Source: Pictodentalium vernedei (Eukaryota > Mollusca > Scaphopoda > Dentaliida > Dentaliidae). From it: a stretch of 64,000 bases of DNA. The position numbers and the translations under genes were made by a program. The stretch spans positions 829,524,786 through 829,588,785 of the forward strand of contig CM062297.1 in NCBI GenBank assembly GCA_031216915.1, read 5' to 3'. The notes under the pieces were generated by a model that was not told where the DNA came from, did no database searches, and worked only from the letters and a program-made list of their open reading frames with translations. This document shows positions 42,665 to 54,300 of the stretch, in pieces. Each line of letters begins with the position of its first letter. The first letter of the stretch is position 1.

Positions 42665-43558
42665 AGAAGCAATAGTTGGGTGGCTGTGGGCATGGTGTCT
42701 GGGACGGGGGCTCCAGTCGCAAATATTTTTGTGGATGAGGTGAGGAGTTTCGTAAACCCGGTGTTAAGGCCCGGAAGAAACTTTTTTTTTTATTTTAGTA
42801 TTATTATTGCTCTGACTGCTGACTAGAGTTTGTTGTGAGTGCGAATGTGAGATACACTGCCCCGCCCGACGCGAGTGTGCGTGGACGGGGAGCCTGTGCG
42901 TCGAGTTTTGTAAGTGTGGGATGCACAAACCCGGTGTTAAGGCCCCGGGAAACTGTGTTTGTTTTTATTGACGAGAGTTTGTTGTGAGTGTGAGGCCCAC
43001 TAACCCCGTCTGTTGCAAAGGCGCGGTCGGGAAATCTGTTTGTTGAATGTGTGAGTGTGTGAGGCACAATTTTAATCCCCTGGCTGAGCTTTGCGAGGGT
43101 GAGACTCAACATAATGCAGGGGCCGTTTGCCCTTTCACAAGACATAGGGGAATGGGAGGTGAAGTTACACTCCGTTGGAATTAACCCATCTGACGCAAAG
43201 GCGCGGACGGTGTTACTCGTCGGAGTGAGTGCCAAGTGAACTGTTTGCAAAATTGGCGAATGTGTATAAAAATGTGTATGTTTAGGTGTAAATATATAGT
43301 ATTAGAGAGAGAGAGAGTGCTACAAATCTAAGGATAAGGCTACTCTCCATATGTAAACCCACAAGACGGGAGCATGTGATGGCGTGTGTGTCGTGGGAAT
43401 CGAAATGGCGGACGCATGAGCCCGGTCATGAGCCCCACGACCACTAGGATACAGTTTTGTAGTCTTGAACATGATGGGTAGATTGCAAAAAGGTGTGAGA
43501 GGCGAGCGTGCGTGGCTTTGACCCTTGCGTTTTAAGAGATACACAGGGTGTTTTTATC
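42665..43558 (+). other. 3' untranslated part of copy 2
   Basis: Contains two diverged copies of an AACCCGGTGTTAAGGCCC block (42757, 42928) and GTTTGTTGTGAGTG repeats, and a GA stretch near 43304. No pol motif was seen on either strand. Confidence 0.6.
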
Positions 43559-43568
43559 GGGAAGGGAG
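43559..43568 (+). other. Polypurine tract
   Basis: GGGAAGGGAG immediately before the 3' LTR start, in the place expected for plus-strand priming. Confidence 0.65.
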
Positions 43569-43569
43569 T

Positions 43570-45248
43570 TGTCAGAGCAAAGCCAGCCTAAATATAGGGG
43601 CAAGGGGCCTCGTATATAAAGATATTGTAAGTTCAAAAGATATTCCGAATCAAGGCGAAAAACCTACGTGAATTTCATTTCTCTGTGAAGCTGGACATGG
43701 AAAAAACACACGTGGTGTATATCCAGCTTCAGGGCAGGGACCCAGGGGAGAAACGGTATGTTAGATAAGGTCTAATCTCATTTAAGTTATAAAGTAGTCG
43801 CGAGTCTTACTAGACGTAATCGGTGGGTGGCAGGATATCGTCACGGCCAATTGAGAAACGAGATTCCAAAAGACAGAAATGTCTGTCGTGTCGTCACCTG
43901 ATCATTAGAAAAGCAATGAGTGGCAGGAACGAATCGGTTCTCTCGACAAGTGAAATCACCGTTAAGTCACGCGCGAGATGACTTGTATTGATTCTGCCTC
44001 GATATACGTCATCTCCAACCATTTTGGCAGATGGACAGATGAGCGTCTGTCCACCTGACAGTTTAGGGTAAAAAGTATATATACCTTGAAGAGCAGAGCA
44101 TTAGACACACACTTGGGGTCACACACACGTTGGTGAAGGCCAGGGCAGGCGGACTCTGTTTCCTGGCATAGGGGTACCTTCGATCACAGGACCCTGAAAC
44201 GGCTGGAATCGCCAGACAGGGCATTCCACGATTGATTTAGCTTAAGGTTGATAGGCGGTTACAGTGTCAAATTCGTTGAGAAGGAAACCCAAGGTGAAAC
44301 GTTAAAGATTAGATTGTCGAGTTGAAGGTATCAGCCTGCAATAATCAGAAGTGTAGGTTAATTGTATTGTGCATATTAACCCTTTGAAGCGTCAGACTGA
44401 TTGCGTTGGGAGTAGTTTGTTTTGCTGTCGAAGCATCGTAATACCGACTGGAGATCGGTGTGAGTGACAATTTCACCCTAGCACGAAAAGGGGCATTTGT
44501 GAATCGTGAATTCATCCAGGAACAGTGAACATTTGAATAGGACTTTCACGGAGGACTTTCAAAAGGCACATAAGGTATGAGTAGACAATATCTGACCCAA
44601 ATCAGAAGTATGGTGGCTTTATAGACGACAGACATTGCTGCTCGGAACCCTCCGACAGCCAGAGGTACAGTTACGCGCAGACGTTGACATTTGAGCCTAA
44701 GCGGGTGAAGCTCTTATGGCGAGCTCACGGTAATAACATTTTCAGATTTGTGAAGCTCTTATGGCGAGCTCTCCGTAATATAATTTCAGATTTGTGAAGC
44801 TCTTAGGGCGAGCTCACGGTAGTAACATTTCCAGTGTGTAGACTATAGTGCCAGTACAGGGCAATAGAATGACTATATAATTGTTGAGGATTATTTAACC
44901 CTAGCAGCCCATTTTCTGTGAAAAGAATCGAATTGTTGATTGTTGAAATATTGAAACGGCTTTATGTTTATGTGTAAATAAAAGAATCGTTATTACTTTA
45001 AATCATTCTTTCCATTACACAGCCTGAAGTGATTAGGAATCACACCTAACGGAAATCGAACCTATCTTAGGCGAATATGGCAGAGGAGAAACGAAATCAC
45101 AGTGCCGGTCGAACTCAGCTCCCAGCGCCGAGTTCACGGCACTAGGATTCCGACTCTCCACGTCTGTCTAATTTTCCCGCAATTTCGTCAGCGGGACTAA
45201 ATAACCCCACGTCAGCCCAGGCCTTACGGGGCCTCAGGTGACCTGACA
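43570..45248 (+). repeat. 3' LTR of copy 2
   Basis: 1,679 bp, TGTCAGAGC to CCTGACA. TATA-like element at 44074-44085, three subrepeats at 44706-44830, and AATAAA at 44977-44982. It preserves the uninterrupted site TTTAACCCTAGCAG into which palindrome B inserted in the 5' LTR. Confidence 0.92.
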
Positions 45249-45354
45249 TACTGTATGTGTTAACTGCATGAGAAAATTAGAGGCTCAAGCGTCACGGCTA
45301 CTGCATATGTCTATCCATAAATAAACTGACAATAAGTTTGTGTTTTTTTACTAT

Positions 45355-45437
45355 AATATCGACTAACATCCGAACTGCATCATCGAGACATGCCTTCGAC
45401 GAAGGCATGTCTAGATGATGTAGTTTGAATATTATAT
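45355..45437. repeat. Hairpin
   Basis: Arms AACTGCATCATC and GACATGCCTTCG pair with complements; 1-nt centre. The same general plan as 20026-20092 (ATATT outer, GGCATG-like inner). Confidence 0.7.
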
Positions 45438-45752
45438 CAGTAGGACTTGACCATCACAGTAGGAGTGCTCACACACCCACCCACCCACCCTCACCATCTG
45501 TCATCATTTCGACGCCTCTGGAACGGACGTGTCTGTAGTAATCCAATCTCCAGTTACTATAGTCCATAAACCCACCCTTTTTCATCTCGGAAGAATATGA
45601 ATTGGTTGTTGAGAGGCGTAAGAACTGTGATGTTCTGATCGACAGGGTCGCCGGAACGGCCCAAACATTGGCCCGACCATATCACCCAGATCCCTGCTTT
45701 TTCGAATTGTTGCCATCGATTATGTGGGGGAGAAAAAAATGACAGTGCATGC

Positions 45753-45855
45753 AGTTCGTCTTTCGAGGAACATAATATGACAAAATTCCCTGTCAAATTG
45801 CCAAAGGCAATTTGGCAGGGACTTTTGTCATATTATGTTCCTCGAAAGACGAACT
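45753..45855. repeat. Near-perfect hairpin
   Basis: Arms AGTTCGTCTTTCGAGGAAC, then ATAATATGACAAAA and CCTGTCAAATTGCC, pair with complements over about 50 bp around a short CAAAGG-type centre. Confidence 0.8.
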
Positions 45856-45979
45856 TCACAGTGGAGGCCCCCACAAATGTAGGTGCCCTAGGCGTTCGCC
45901 CAGTCTGCCCATTCGTAAATCCGACCCTGCTCCCAGAAAATGTTTCAAAAATGACATCTGTCAGACCTATTTTGGGGCT

Positions 45980-46030
45980 ACTTCTTTAGTATTCCAACCG
46001 CTTCCAATGCGGTTGGAATACTAAAGAAGT
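45980..46030. repeat. Perfect hairpin
   Basis: 22-bp arms starting ACTTCTTTAGTATTCC with a 7-nt loop. Confidence 0.75.
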
Positions 46031-46033
46031 TGC

Positions 46034-46994
46034 CCTCAAAATCTCCTCATCTTACGTTAACTCGTCATTAATAGCCGCCATTGTGTGTCCAATATTAAAG
46101 AAACAAAACGACCTATGCGCGCACTATTTTCGGATATCCGCCAGAACAAAATTAAAATATCATAGCCTAGTTATTTGATATGAATGACGTTCGGCTGAAG
46201 GTCGATCACAAAAATATCATGATCGGCAAATGTTTTGCCCCGACATTGATCGAACTGACACATTTACACGATAGTTTTCGTCAAATCTTAGCTGGGTCAA
46301 AATAAGATTCGACGAGTGTAAACATGCATCGTTGACGACATTTTCTTTGTGCAGGTTTTTTTTCAATAGAGTTTTTTGTCAAAGATTTCAAAAGTGAAAA
46401 CCTGACGTAAGATACAATAAAAAGAATGACAATTTCGTTGAGAAAAGTCAGACATGGAATGCAGACTTTGAACTTTGTCATCACTGCCTACACGATCGAA
46501 CTATGTCCACACAGAAGTCGTCAGTACGTATCACTTCAGTTTGACCGTGTTGATCTAACAAATTTGTTGAGTACATTGACTGGAATAAAACAATTTATAA
46601 AACATGATTTAACGGTTTAATTAGAATTGTGCCGTCGAGGTCAGCTTTCTTTACTCTAAGCTTTGTTTGTCCATTGTAAATCTGCTATAATTGTTACAGT
46701 AAACTCAAGACTAAAGGAGATATAGTGGGATCTTTGTTTCCGGCGGTAGGGTTTTGGAACATATCCATTTTTATTGGTTGGACTATTCGAAAATTTGTGG
46801 TTGGGTTAAAAGAGTGCTCACTCGAGAGTCCCATATCACATCTCGGAGTCATCCAGTGGTGTCAGATCTCCGAAAGAAAATGCCAACTATTAATGACAGC
46901 TGACGATTGGTTTCACATGAAACTATAATGAACGCATGGCTTGATTTTCTGAACAGAAAATGGAAAACTCTCATCGTTTGTTCTGGCCTTCAAT
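46034..46994. other. No feature seen
   Basis: AT-rich interval; frames of 64-67 residues have no signature. Confidence 0.3.
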
Positions 46995-47144
46995 AATCGC
47001 TTGACCGGACTGGTTACGTGAAATAATTCGTGAGAGGTGAGGGACGTTGTACAAACACAAGTGCGCGAATGCGCACGAGTGTTTTACAATATAGTCCCTC
47101 GCCTCGAATGAATTATTTCACGTAACCAGTCCAGTCAAGCGATT
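46995..47144. mobile_element. Hairpin MITE, AATCGCTTGAC family
   Basis: Whole-length inverted repeat with arms GACTGGTTACGTGAAATAAT-like and a central loop containing GTGCGCGAATGCGCAC. A copy in the opposite orientation is at 57784-57928. Confidence 0.75.
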
Positions 47145-47190
47145 ACTCTGTTTATTGCTTTTCATTATTAACGATACTTATATTATTTAA

Positions 47191-47414
47191 CCCTTTACCT
47201 AACACAACGGCCAGCGCTATTCTCAAAAATCGCCAATTAATTTTCATTGTTTTCTCATTTTTTGTCTCTAAAACATAGGTTACGATCCCTCATTGGAACG
47301 AGCTCGTTCCACTGAGGGGTCATAACCTATGTTTTTGAGACAAAAAATTAAAATAATAGTTATTCTAGAATTTTTTTTTGAAATTGTCGTCTGCTTTTCG
47401 TGTTAGGTAAAGGA
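47191..47414. mobile_element. TTAA hairpin MITE, subfamily I
   Basis: TTAA at 47187-47190 and 47415-47418; ends CCCTTTACCTAAC / GTTAGGTAAAGGA. The central hairpin lacks the CGA loop of its relatives (GAACGAGCTCGTTC). Confidence 0.86.
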
Positions 47415-47672
47415 TTAAAAAAAAAACAAAAAAACAATGAAGTCCCCATTACGCCCACGGGAAAGCGTCTTCGTTTGCGTGCATGGATACATGACCCAAT
47501 TGTTGATTGCATAATTCACTTGTGAAGTTATCGTTGATAATCAAACCCGGAAATCCCAGTAAATCACACTTTGGAAACTAATAAATACACCTAATTGTGG
47601 GTGAATGTTTGAATTTGGGTCAAAATAAGAATTTATAACTTTTGAAAGTCTCACTAAGCTAGTAACTACTTA

Positions 47673-47927
47673 CAGTACGCGGAGAGTGGATTGTAACTAA
47701 AACACCCGCGGAGTGGAGTATCACCCAAAGTATCACTTTCAAATTCTGTACATATGGACAAAAATACAAGCAAAGTTTCAGGCAATGGACCTCCGGGTTT
47801 AACCCGGAGGGCCATTGGCTGGTACTTTGCTTGTGATGGTTATGCTTTGCAACAAATTTGCAATTATTGCGCGGGTGGAATCTCCACTCTGCGGGTGATT
47901 TAAAGATAATACACTCTCCACGTACTG
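47673..47927. mobile_element. TA-flanked MITE, CAGTACG family
   Basis: TA both sides; CAGTACGCGGAGAGTG / CACTCTCCACGTACTG ends; centre CCGGGTTTAACCCGG. Confidence 0.87.
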
Positions 47928-48228
47928 TAAATCCAACATTATTTTATAGATTGACTTTTAAAAAGTGATGTTGATATTTTCGGAAAATGGTATTGGATAC
48001 GCATGGTTGGACACATCAATATGTTACCAAGTTTAGTGTAGATCATGAATGTCACCGGCCCACGAAAACTTCGTGCAGGTTTTTCGCACGAGCGCCGCTT
48101 TAATGTCTGTGTGGTACGTTTTGAAATTTTCATTTGTACTGGACGGGCTTTTTCAGAGGTCTCATCGTTCTTTTCTTGGTATAAACTCGTTCATCAATAG
48201 TATCTGGTCGAAACGTAACTTTTGAGGT
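47928..48228. other. Probable 5' flank of the Tc1 element
   Basis: Sequence between the MITE and the transposase start. I could not find a convincing inverted terminus to pair with the 3' side near 49380-49440. Confidence 0.3.
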
Positions 48229-49236
48229 ATGCGAAGACTGACACGTGACGAAAGTTTACGTGCCGTTGGCATGCTGGAACCTAGAAACATACAGACTGCA
48301 GTGGATCAAATTCTCAACGTTACTTAATCGGTGAATAGCGGGTTGTGGTCACGCTACCGTCAGACAGGCAATGTTGATGACAGATATCGGTCAGGTCGTC
48401 CAATGACGACAACTGCTAACCAAGATCGTTTCATCCAAACCACAACATTACGTAACCGCCATCAAAGTGCCTCAGGAATTGGACAGCAACTGCACCGAGC
48501 GGCAGATGTGCGAGTCAGTAGTCAGACTATCCGAAATCGCATTCACAGCTGGAATTTGTACGCTCGACGACCTCAAATAATCCCACGTTTGACTGAACGT
48601 CACATCGCAGCAAAGCGTTATTGGTGTGGAGCACGACAGCTCTGGGACAATCATCGGTGGAGCAACGTCATGTTTTCCTATGTTCACTCTCGACCTCCAC
48701 GAAAGGCGAAACAGAGTGTGGCGGCGGCGGCGGCGGAACGAATGATGCCATTACGTAAGAAACACGATCGTTTTGTTGGTGGATCGGTGATGGTGTGTGG
48801 AGGCATAACCATGACAAGCAGAACAACATTACATGTCATCTAAGGGCGTGTCACAGGGCAGTACTACCGTGACAACATATTAGCAGCTCATGCGGTGCCA
48901 CTTGCGCGACGTCACGGCCGTCGATTCATTTTCCAGATGACAATGCAAGAGCACACATTGCCCGTATCGCTACGGAGTTCCTCCAGGAGCAGAACATCCT
49001 ACACTGCCTTATCCAGCACTAAGTCCATACCTTTCACCATTGGGCACGTCTGGGATATACTTGGCAGGCGTGTACAACAAAGTCAACAGTCCCCTACCAA
49101 TGTCCAGGAACTCGCCGCTGCACTGCAAGAAGAATGGAATAACATCAGCCACGCTGATATTGGACGTTTGGTGAGGAGTATGCCACGTAGGATCCGCGCC
49201 TGTCTCGCGAGCCGAGGAGGATTTACAAGGTATTGA
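48229..49236 (+). pseudogene. Tc1-like (IS630/Tc1/mariner) transposase, decayed
   Basis: Begins MRRLTRDESLRAVGML. A helix-turn-helix DNA-binding part follows (WSRYRQTGNVDDR, RSGRP linker, then ASGIGQQL and VSSQTIRNRI), typical of Tc1. The frame has a stop at about 48325 and another at 48841. Around 48670-48740 the expected first catalytic aspartate block after WSNVMFS is scrambled by frame loss, with an alanine-coding GGC run. VMVCGGI and, in another frame, QDDNARAHIAR (second catalytic aspartate) and HVWDILGRRV near the end are still visible. The full family protein is about 340 residues; this copy covers that span but cannot be expressed intact. Confidence 0.87.
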
Positions 49237-50076
49237 GGTCTTGGACTGAATGTGGTACATTCTCTGACTGACCGTCCATGTCTTCTACAACACAGTGCGT
49301 GGAATGTGTGCTTGTCAGGCACCCAACTATCACTGAAACCATTCAACCGATGTTACAGTGCAATGCCTCAACTGTCTTTTTGATGAAAATATAAATATAT
49401 TTCTTCATATATCTCACTTTTGTCAAATATCCCCTAGTTTTTTTTAATAGTACATGTATATGTTAGAAAGATTATTTTCAGCCAACAGTAGTACAAGTTT
49501 GTGTGTAGTATTTTTTGCAGTTGATCAAAGATAATAGGGGTAGGGTGTTGTGTCTACTCCGTTACATCATTATTCCGTCCATAGTCCTCAGAATAAAATG
49601 TCAAATATTATTAAATTATTCATATTATCAATTTTGAGATTGTACTTTTGGTTAAACATTAACACATATTTTGAAAAAAAATACGTAATAAAACACTTTT
49701 ATGAAAAATCACAAAACATGCAAGATACTTTCATAAAAAATGAAATAAATATATGAAATTTAGAACAAAAAGCCGTGAAACCAATAAGGTCCAATCAGTC
49801 ATTTAATGCAGTGGAAACCGTCTTCGATTTCTTTATAAACACCTCATGTTCCAACAAGACTAAAATCCTCGCCCTCTGATTGGACGAGAGCTCGCTTACG
49901 TTTTTCTATGTTTACGTCTCCGGGAGCATATGTTACAGTCTGACGTCAACACGCGAAATGTTTGAAATGACGTTGCCCGTTTCGTAATTATTTCATCCAT
50001 CGAATGACTTACAAACCGCTTCATTTTTCTTCATTTTTCACACGTGCCGTAGACGATGTTCCGAATGAAATGTTGT
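49237..50076. other. Tc1 3' flank and AT-rich sequence, no gene seen
   Basis: Up to about 49440 is probably the 3' untranslated end of the Tc1 element; beyond that no feature was recognised. Confidence 0.3.
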
Positions 50077-50080
50077 TTAA

Positions 50081-50222
50081 CCCTTTACCCAACGTAACGT
50101 CCAAAACCGGCCAACGCTATTCTCAAAAATCGCCAATTAATTTTCATTATGTTTTTCATTTTTGTCTCAAAAACATAGGTTATGACACCTCATTGGAACG
50201 AGCTCGTCGGGTCATAACCTAG
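50081..50222. mobile_element. TTAA hairpin MITE, subfamily I, right part deleted
   Basis: TTAA at 50077-50080, left end CCCTTTACCCAACG and left arm through ACATAGGTTATGACACC. The palindrome is cut in the centre and only GGGTCATAACCTA of the right arm remains. Confidence 0.8.
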
Positions 50223-50990
50223 GTTCATTTACTAAACTGGTTAATATTATAGCTCCCAGTTCATTTCGTGGTGTGGGGTTGTGGCACACACACGTTATTG
50301 TGATGATTTGATGGTAACATAGTCTGTGGTTTGTTAACTAATGTTCAACCGAGCCGCAAACCCCAGACCGCGGTACCGTCAATTCATCGCAATAACTTAT
50401 AATATCTTCAAATCTGGCACTGTTTTTCTTACTGGTGCTGAGGTGACACATGGTAAAAGAGTTGACTATCACACTGTGTTGATACATGAACAACATGTGC
50501 GTTCTCTATGTGCCAACACACTTACTGTAGTCTCCGCTCTATAGTAATGAAAAATTAAAAATACATCAGAGTACAAGTTACAAAAGAAAAGCCAGACCCA
50601 AGGGGGCCTAAAACGCGCATATAGGATCAAGTTGTCTTCAGGGAATGGGAATTGTGCAAGTATGCGGAGTGAGAGCTTTTTTGATGATTTGTTTTGTTTG
50701 GGTTAGAATCATTTTAAAACAAATTGAGCATTTTTCCAAGCAGTTTGAATTGCCATGTCATAAAGACAGCCAATAGCATATCACAAATATTTGTCCCAAG
50801 TAGGTTTAAAAAAGGCATTTGAATTTTTTTAATTATTATTTATAGACACAGGGTTCTTTCAAGGCTGGTCGAAATTCTTTTTTGTATTTATCAAGTGCAT
50901 GTCTCACAATAATATGTCATACCATCTTTGGATCAACTCGGCAAATCAGTTCCAAAACTTGAGAGAAAATAGAGGTAGGGCTTTGACATA
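50223..50990. other. No feature seen
   Basis: AT-rich interval without supported features. Confidence 0.3.
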
Positions 50991-51304
50991 CAGTTGAAAC
51001 TAGAAATCCTGTCATGAAATGCGCACAAATAGCACGTCTATTTGCGCGTTAATCTACGCGTTATAACCATAGTAAGGCTATCAAATTATGTACGTATGGC
51101 CTGTGCACGAGCAGTGTTTCAGCCAATAGGCCTCCGGGTAACCCGGAGGTCCATTGGCAGAAACATTGCCTGTGTTTGCTACGAGTAACCTGGAGAACCT
51201 GAAGTGTTTTGGATGTCATTCGATATGGCAATTGCGCGCAATCCCTACGCGCAATTAAGCGTAGATAAGCGCACAGTTCGTGATAGGACTTCTAGTTTTA
51301 ACTG
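50991..51304. mobile_element. TA-flanked MITE, CAGTTGAAACT family, 314 bp
   Basis: TA both sides; ends CAGTTGAAACTAGAAATCC and GGACTTCTAGTTTTAACTG. Centre CCTCCGGGTAACCCGGAGG. Inverted relative to the copy at 21326-21639 in its asymmetric flank segments. Confidence 0.87.
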
Positions 51305-52602
51305 TAAGTTCAAATAAAGACGGGAAACTTTCTTTGATCAAACTAGGATCTACACCATTAATGTAGACTGCATATCATATGTGTGCTGACGTTAGTTTAC
51401 GAGGAAGTTTGCATTTTTATTGTAGTTTAACCGTTGTTTAGTATTAAACACAATTACTAACAATGTTAAAAATGGGGACATCCGAACAGGAATGCTGACA
51501 CACAAGGCAATCGAAAGCTGTTAATTTCTCTCTTGACTATACTTTCCAAAAGAAACTTCACACAACTTAATGAGTATCCGTCTTTTGTAGTTGTAGATGC
51601 ATGCTATTTTAGTTCAAATGAGAGAAACGGTTCAAAACTGACATTTTGCATGACTACTTGACACTCTTGACAAAATTTCATGTCAGCATGTTTGTTCTGT
51701 CCACAGCAGGAATGCCAAGTAATTTTATGTTCTTGTAATTTATGTATAATTTGGTGTTTAAAAATAAAGAATCATTCAATCTGCATGATTAGGTTTTAAC
51801 GCACTTTACACAGTAACGGTGATGACATGTAAAACATACTCTACTTGACATCTGTAGAAAGTGCTATTTGTCGTCTTACGGGTGCAAATGGATTAACTTT
51901 TCATTCATCAAAACGGGGGACGGTGACAGCTCTCTAAAGCATGTGACGTTTTATGGGCCCACCTATTGGATAATGTTCTTAATATAAGTGCTATAACTTC
52001 AGTAACCGAATTGACCAAAAACGTGGGGCATTATTAAAATGAAGCGCCAATGTGTCAGTTCTCTGAATAACATGACACAACCTTTCTTGCAACATATTAC
52101 ATATTCTCTAAATTCAGATAATTAAATCAGAAAAAAAACTTTTTTAAGATAAAATGTTTAAAACCTTTTGAGATTGGTTTGCAATGGGTAACGGAGTTGA
52201 CAAATTGAAACTCACAGTGCATTATCATGATAAATGATTACTGTAATAATCGTTTACATTATATTACATTAATGATTGTGCCACCCGCTCACATAAATGA
52301 CAAAAATTCCACTAGTTAAAGTAAATATGTATCTGATGTCCAGCAAAGACAGACAAATAGCTCATTTTACCCATATTCTAATATTAACCCTTATACCACC
52401 AATGTTGTGTGTATTTAGCGTTCCTATATTGAATAAGCGCACTGAAAACGTATCAGACAAACCACGCATGGAATCCGGCCTTCAACATGTACAGTACGGG
52501 CGTCGTGGACTAATCACTTCTCACGGGTGGGCAATATTTTTACAGACGCAACAATATTAGATTGCAAACATTAATTCTAGGAATAATCATCAAAAATTTA
52601 AT
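51305..52602. other. No feature seen
   Basis: AT-rich, with an unconvincing 87-residue frame at 52297-52560. Confidence 0.3.
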
Positions 52603-52609
52603 GTATGGA

Positions 52610-52662
52610 GGCCTATGTATGGAGGAAGGTGGGGGGTCCCCACCTTCCTCCATACATAGGCC
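52610..52662. repeat. Perfect hairpin
   Basis: GGCCTATGTATGGAGGAAGG and its complement around GGGGTCCCC; arms of about 26 bp. Confidence 0.8.
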
Positions 52663-53170
52663 CGAGCTATCCCGCTCCTGCTACTTCCCTTTCTAGCTGC
52701 CTCACTAGCCCCCCCCCCCCCCCCAAAAAAAAAAAACAAAAAAAAAAACAGGCCCGTTCCATCCCTCTACCGTTCCTCGGTCCCTGCGGTGTCCCCCATT
52801 CCCTCCCCCAAACAGGCCGATACATCTCTCGTCCACTACTTCGGTCAAGATCTCCCTATCTACTACTTAAATTATTTCGTTCCCTGCGACGTTCTCCATT
52901 CCCTCCCCTACCAGGCCCGATACATCCTTCTCCAACTACTTCCCTTCCTAGGGCCCTCTCCAACTACTTCCCTTCCTTGGACGCCATGAGATACCCGAAA
53001 CAGGCCCGGTCTCCACATCTCCTACTATTTCCCTTCCGCCGCGGGGTTCCTTTCCTCAGTCCCCATCCCTCTCCCAAAGAGGCCCAATCCATCCCTCTCC
53101 TACTACTTCCCTTCCTAGTTCCACCACTAGTCCCCCAAACAGGCCGATGTCCACATCTCTTACTACAGTA
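52663..53170 (+). repeat. Degenerate polypyrimidine tandem repeat
   Basis: Several imperfect repeats of AACAGGCCSGTWCATC followed by CTACTACTTCCCTTCC, after a C17/A12 tract (52710-52750). The long proline-serine-leucine frame across it (52605-53171) is a by-product of the CT-rich strand. Confidence 0.65.
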
Positions 53171-53281
53171 ACTGATGTTACCAAACTTTTCCAATTTCTT
53201 TGAAAAATTGTTTATTTTCATAGATTTCTTTTACAGTGCTGGTCATGTTTATTACATTACTTGCTGTTACAATACTGATCA

Positions 53282-53510
53282 GTTTCCTTGGGCAAGGCAT
53301 TTCCTCCCGATTACCGGCTGTGTACTAAGGCGTACTACACGTCGATGGTGCACTTGTCTTCAACCAATGCTAACCCTGTTTGTGTGGAGTTAGTACGTTG
53401 GGGAGTCTGACAGTTGCTCGTCGCTCCTTGGTGGTTCTCTTCGGCTGCTCCGGCTTCCTCACACGTAAAACTAACCGACACGAGGTGACCGTGACTGTCG
53501 TAAGTGTCGT
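53282..53510 (+). repeat. SINE body and tail, head missing
   Basis: Starts within CCTTGGGCAAGGCATTT, with CTGTGTACTAAGGCGTACT, CTTCAACCAATGCTAACCC and GGTGGTTCTCTTCGG. Ends in the second tail type CGTAAGTGTCGTTAATAAAT. Confidence 0.8.
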
Positions 53511-53513
53511 TAA

Positions 53514-53580
<67 letters not shown>

Positions 53581-53582
53581 AT
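53511..53582. repeat. (AATA)n microsatellite
   Basis: About 18 units, continuing the SINE tail. Confidence 0.9.
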
Positions 53583-53591
53583 AGTTATGAC

Positions 53592-53745
53592 CCTGTGAAT
53601 ATCAATTTCGGGTCGAAACGAATTGAATTAGTCAAGTAATATTGAGAACATCTAAAGATTCGAAATTTTTCCGAATTGGAGTGACTCGAATCGAATCATC
53701 GGAACGATTTGGAATCGAATCGAATTTTGAAGATTCGAAGGACTT
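53592..53745. repeat. Fragment of TAGGGCCC hAT-like MITE
   Basis: GACCCTGTGAATATCAATTT, TCGGGTCGAAACGAAT and AATCGAATCGAATTTTGAAG match the two ends of the 59643-60073 element with the middle deleted. Confidence 0.6.
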
Positions 53746-53982
53746 TAATAATACTGAATATATAAATATAATATAATATATAATGTAATATAAATATACA
53801 AATAAATACTAATCTGTTTTCACGCTGGTTCGAATTTTTTGTGCTAAGTGGTATTTTTGTTCGGTGCCAAATGAATTTTGTGACGTCAAATGAAAGATTT
53901 TAGTGGCAAATGCTTGTAAACAAATTAATCATGTATCGTCCTTCAAGATCAGCTGGGCGAAAGCATTCGCAGATCGTCCCTC

Positions 53983-54034
53983 GAGTTCCAATGTGTTCTG
54001 TGTGCCACTTGGCACATAGAACACAACGGAACTC
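53983..54034. repeat. Hairpin, TGTTCTGTGTGCC family
   Basis: Relative of 4962-5013 with arms GAGTTCCAATGTGTTCTGTG and complement (two mismatches). Confidence 0.7.
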
Positions 54035-54128
54035 AGCGAACGAGATGGCGCCTCGTTGCTCAAAGTAATTTAGTATTATATAGTTCGCAAAAACCCACAG
54101 ATTATACAAAAATATAGATAATAGAAGA

Positions 54129-54132
54129 CTAA

Positions 54133-54171
<39 letters not shown>

Positions 54172-54172
54172 A
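54129..54172. repeat. (AATA)n microsatellite
   Basis: About 10-11 units abutting the SINE fragment that follows. Confidence 0.85.
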
Positions 54173-54300
54173 TTATTTATTCATTGGGTTTTAACGACAC
54201 TTTCGACAGCCAAGGTCACCTCGTGTCGGACAATTTTACTGGGGGAGGAAGCCGGAGTACTCAACAAGAACCACCGAGCGGCGGCAAGTAACTCTCACAA
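54173..54300 (-). repeat. SINE 3' fragment, second tail type
   Basis: In reverse it shows GGTGGTTCTTGTTGAGTACTC and the GTGTCGTTAAAACCCAATG tail, with the head missing; longer words are shortened here. Confidence 0.7.

Larger units (their letters stand above)
35317..45248 (+). mobile_element. LTR retrotransposon copy 2, complete, pol-less, with inserted palindrome B
   Basis: It is bounded by TACTG on both sides (35312-35316, 45249-45253), the 5-bp target duplication expected of an LTR element. Order: 5' LTR (split by palindrome B), primer-binding site, gag, zinc knuckle, protease, 3' untranslated part, polypurine tract, 3' LTR. Without the insertion it is about 7.2 kb. The internal part (39727-43569) is only 3.8 kb and I find no reverse transcriptase, RNase H or integrase motif. 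LTRs differ by roughly 5 percent in the stretch I compared, mostly transitions, so the copy is not recent. Confidence 0.92.

Noticed and set aside
41850-43560. Search for reverse transcriptase or integrase after the protease
   Set aside because: No YxDD, no HHCC or DDE-type spacing was seen in any frame of either copy; the basic tail frame was not called as pol.
52605-53171. A 188-residue proline/serine/leucine-rich open frame
   Set aside because: It lies entirely on a CT-rich degenerate repeat after a C/A homopolymer; composition explains the openness and no domain is visible.
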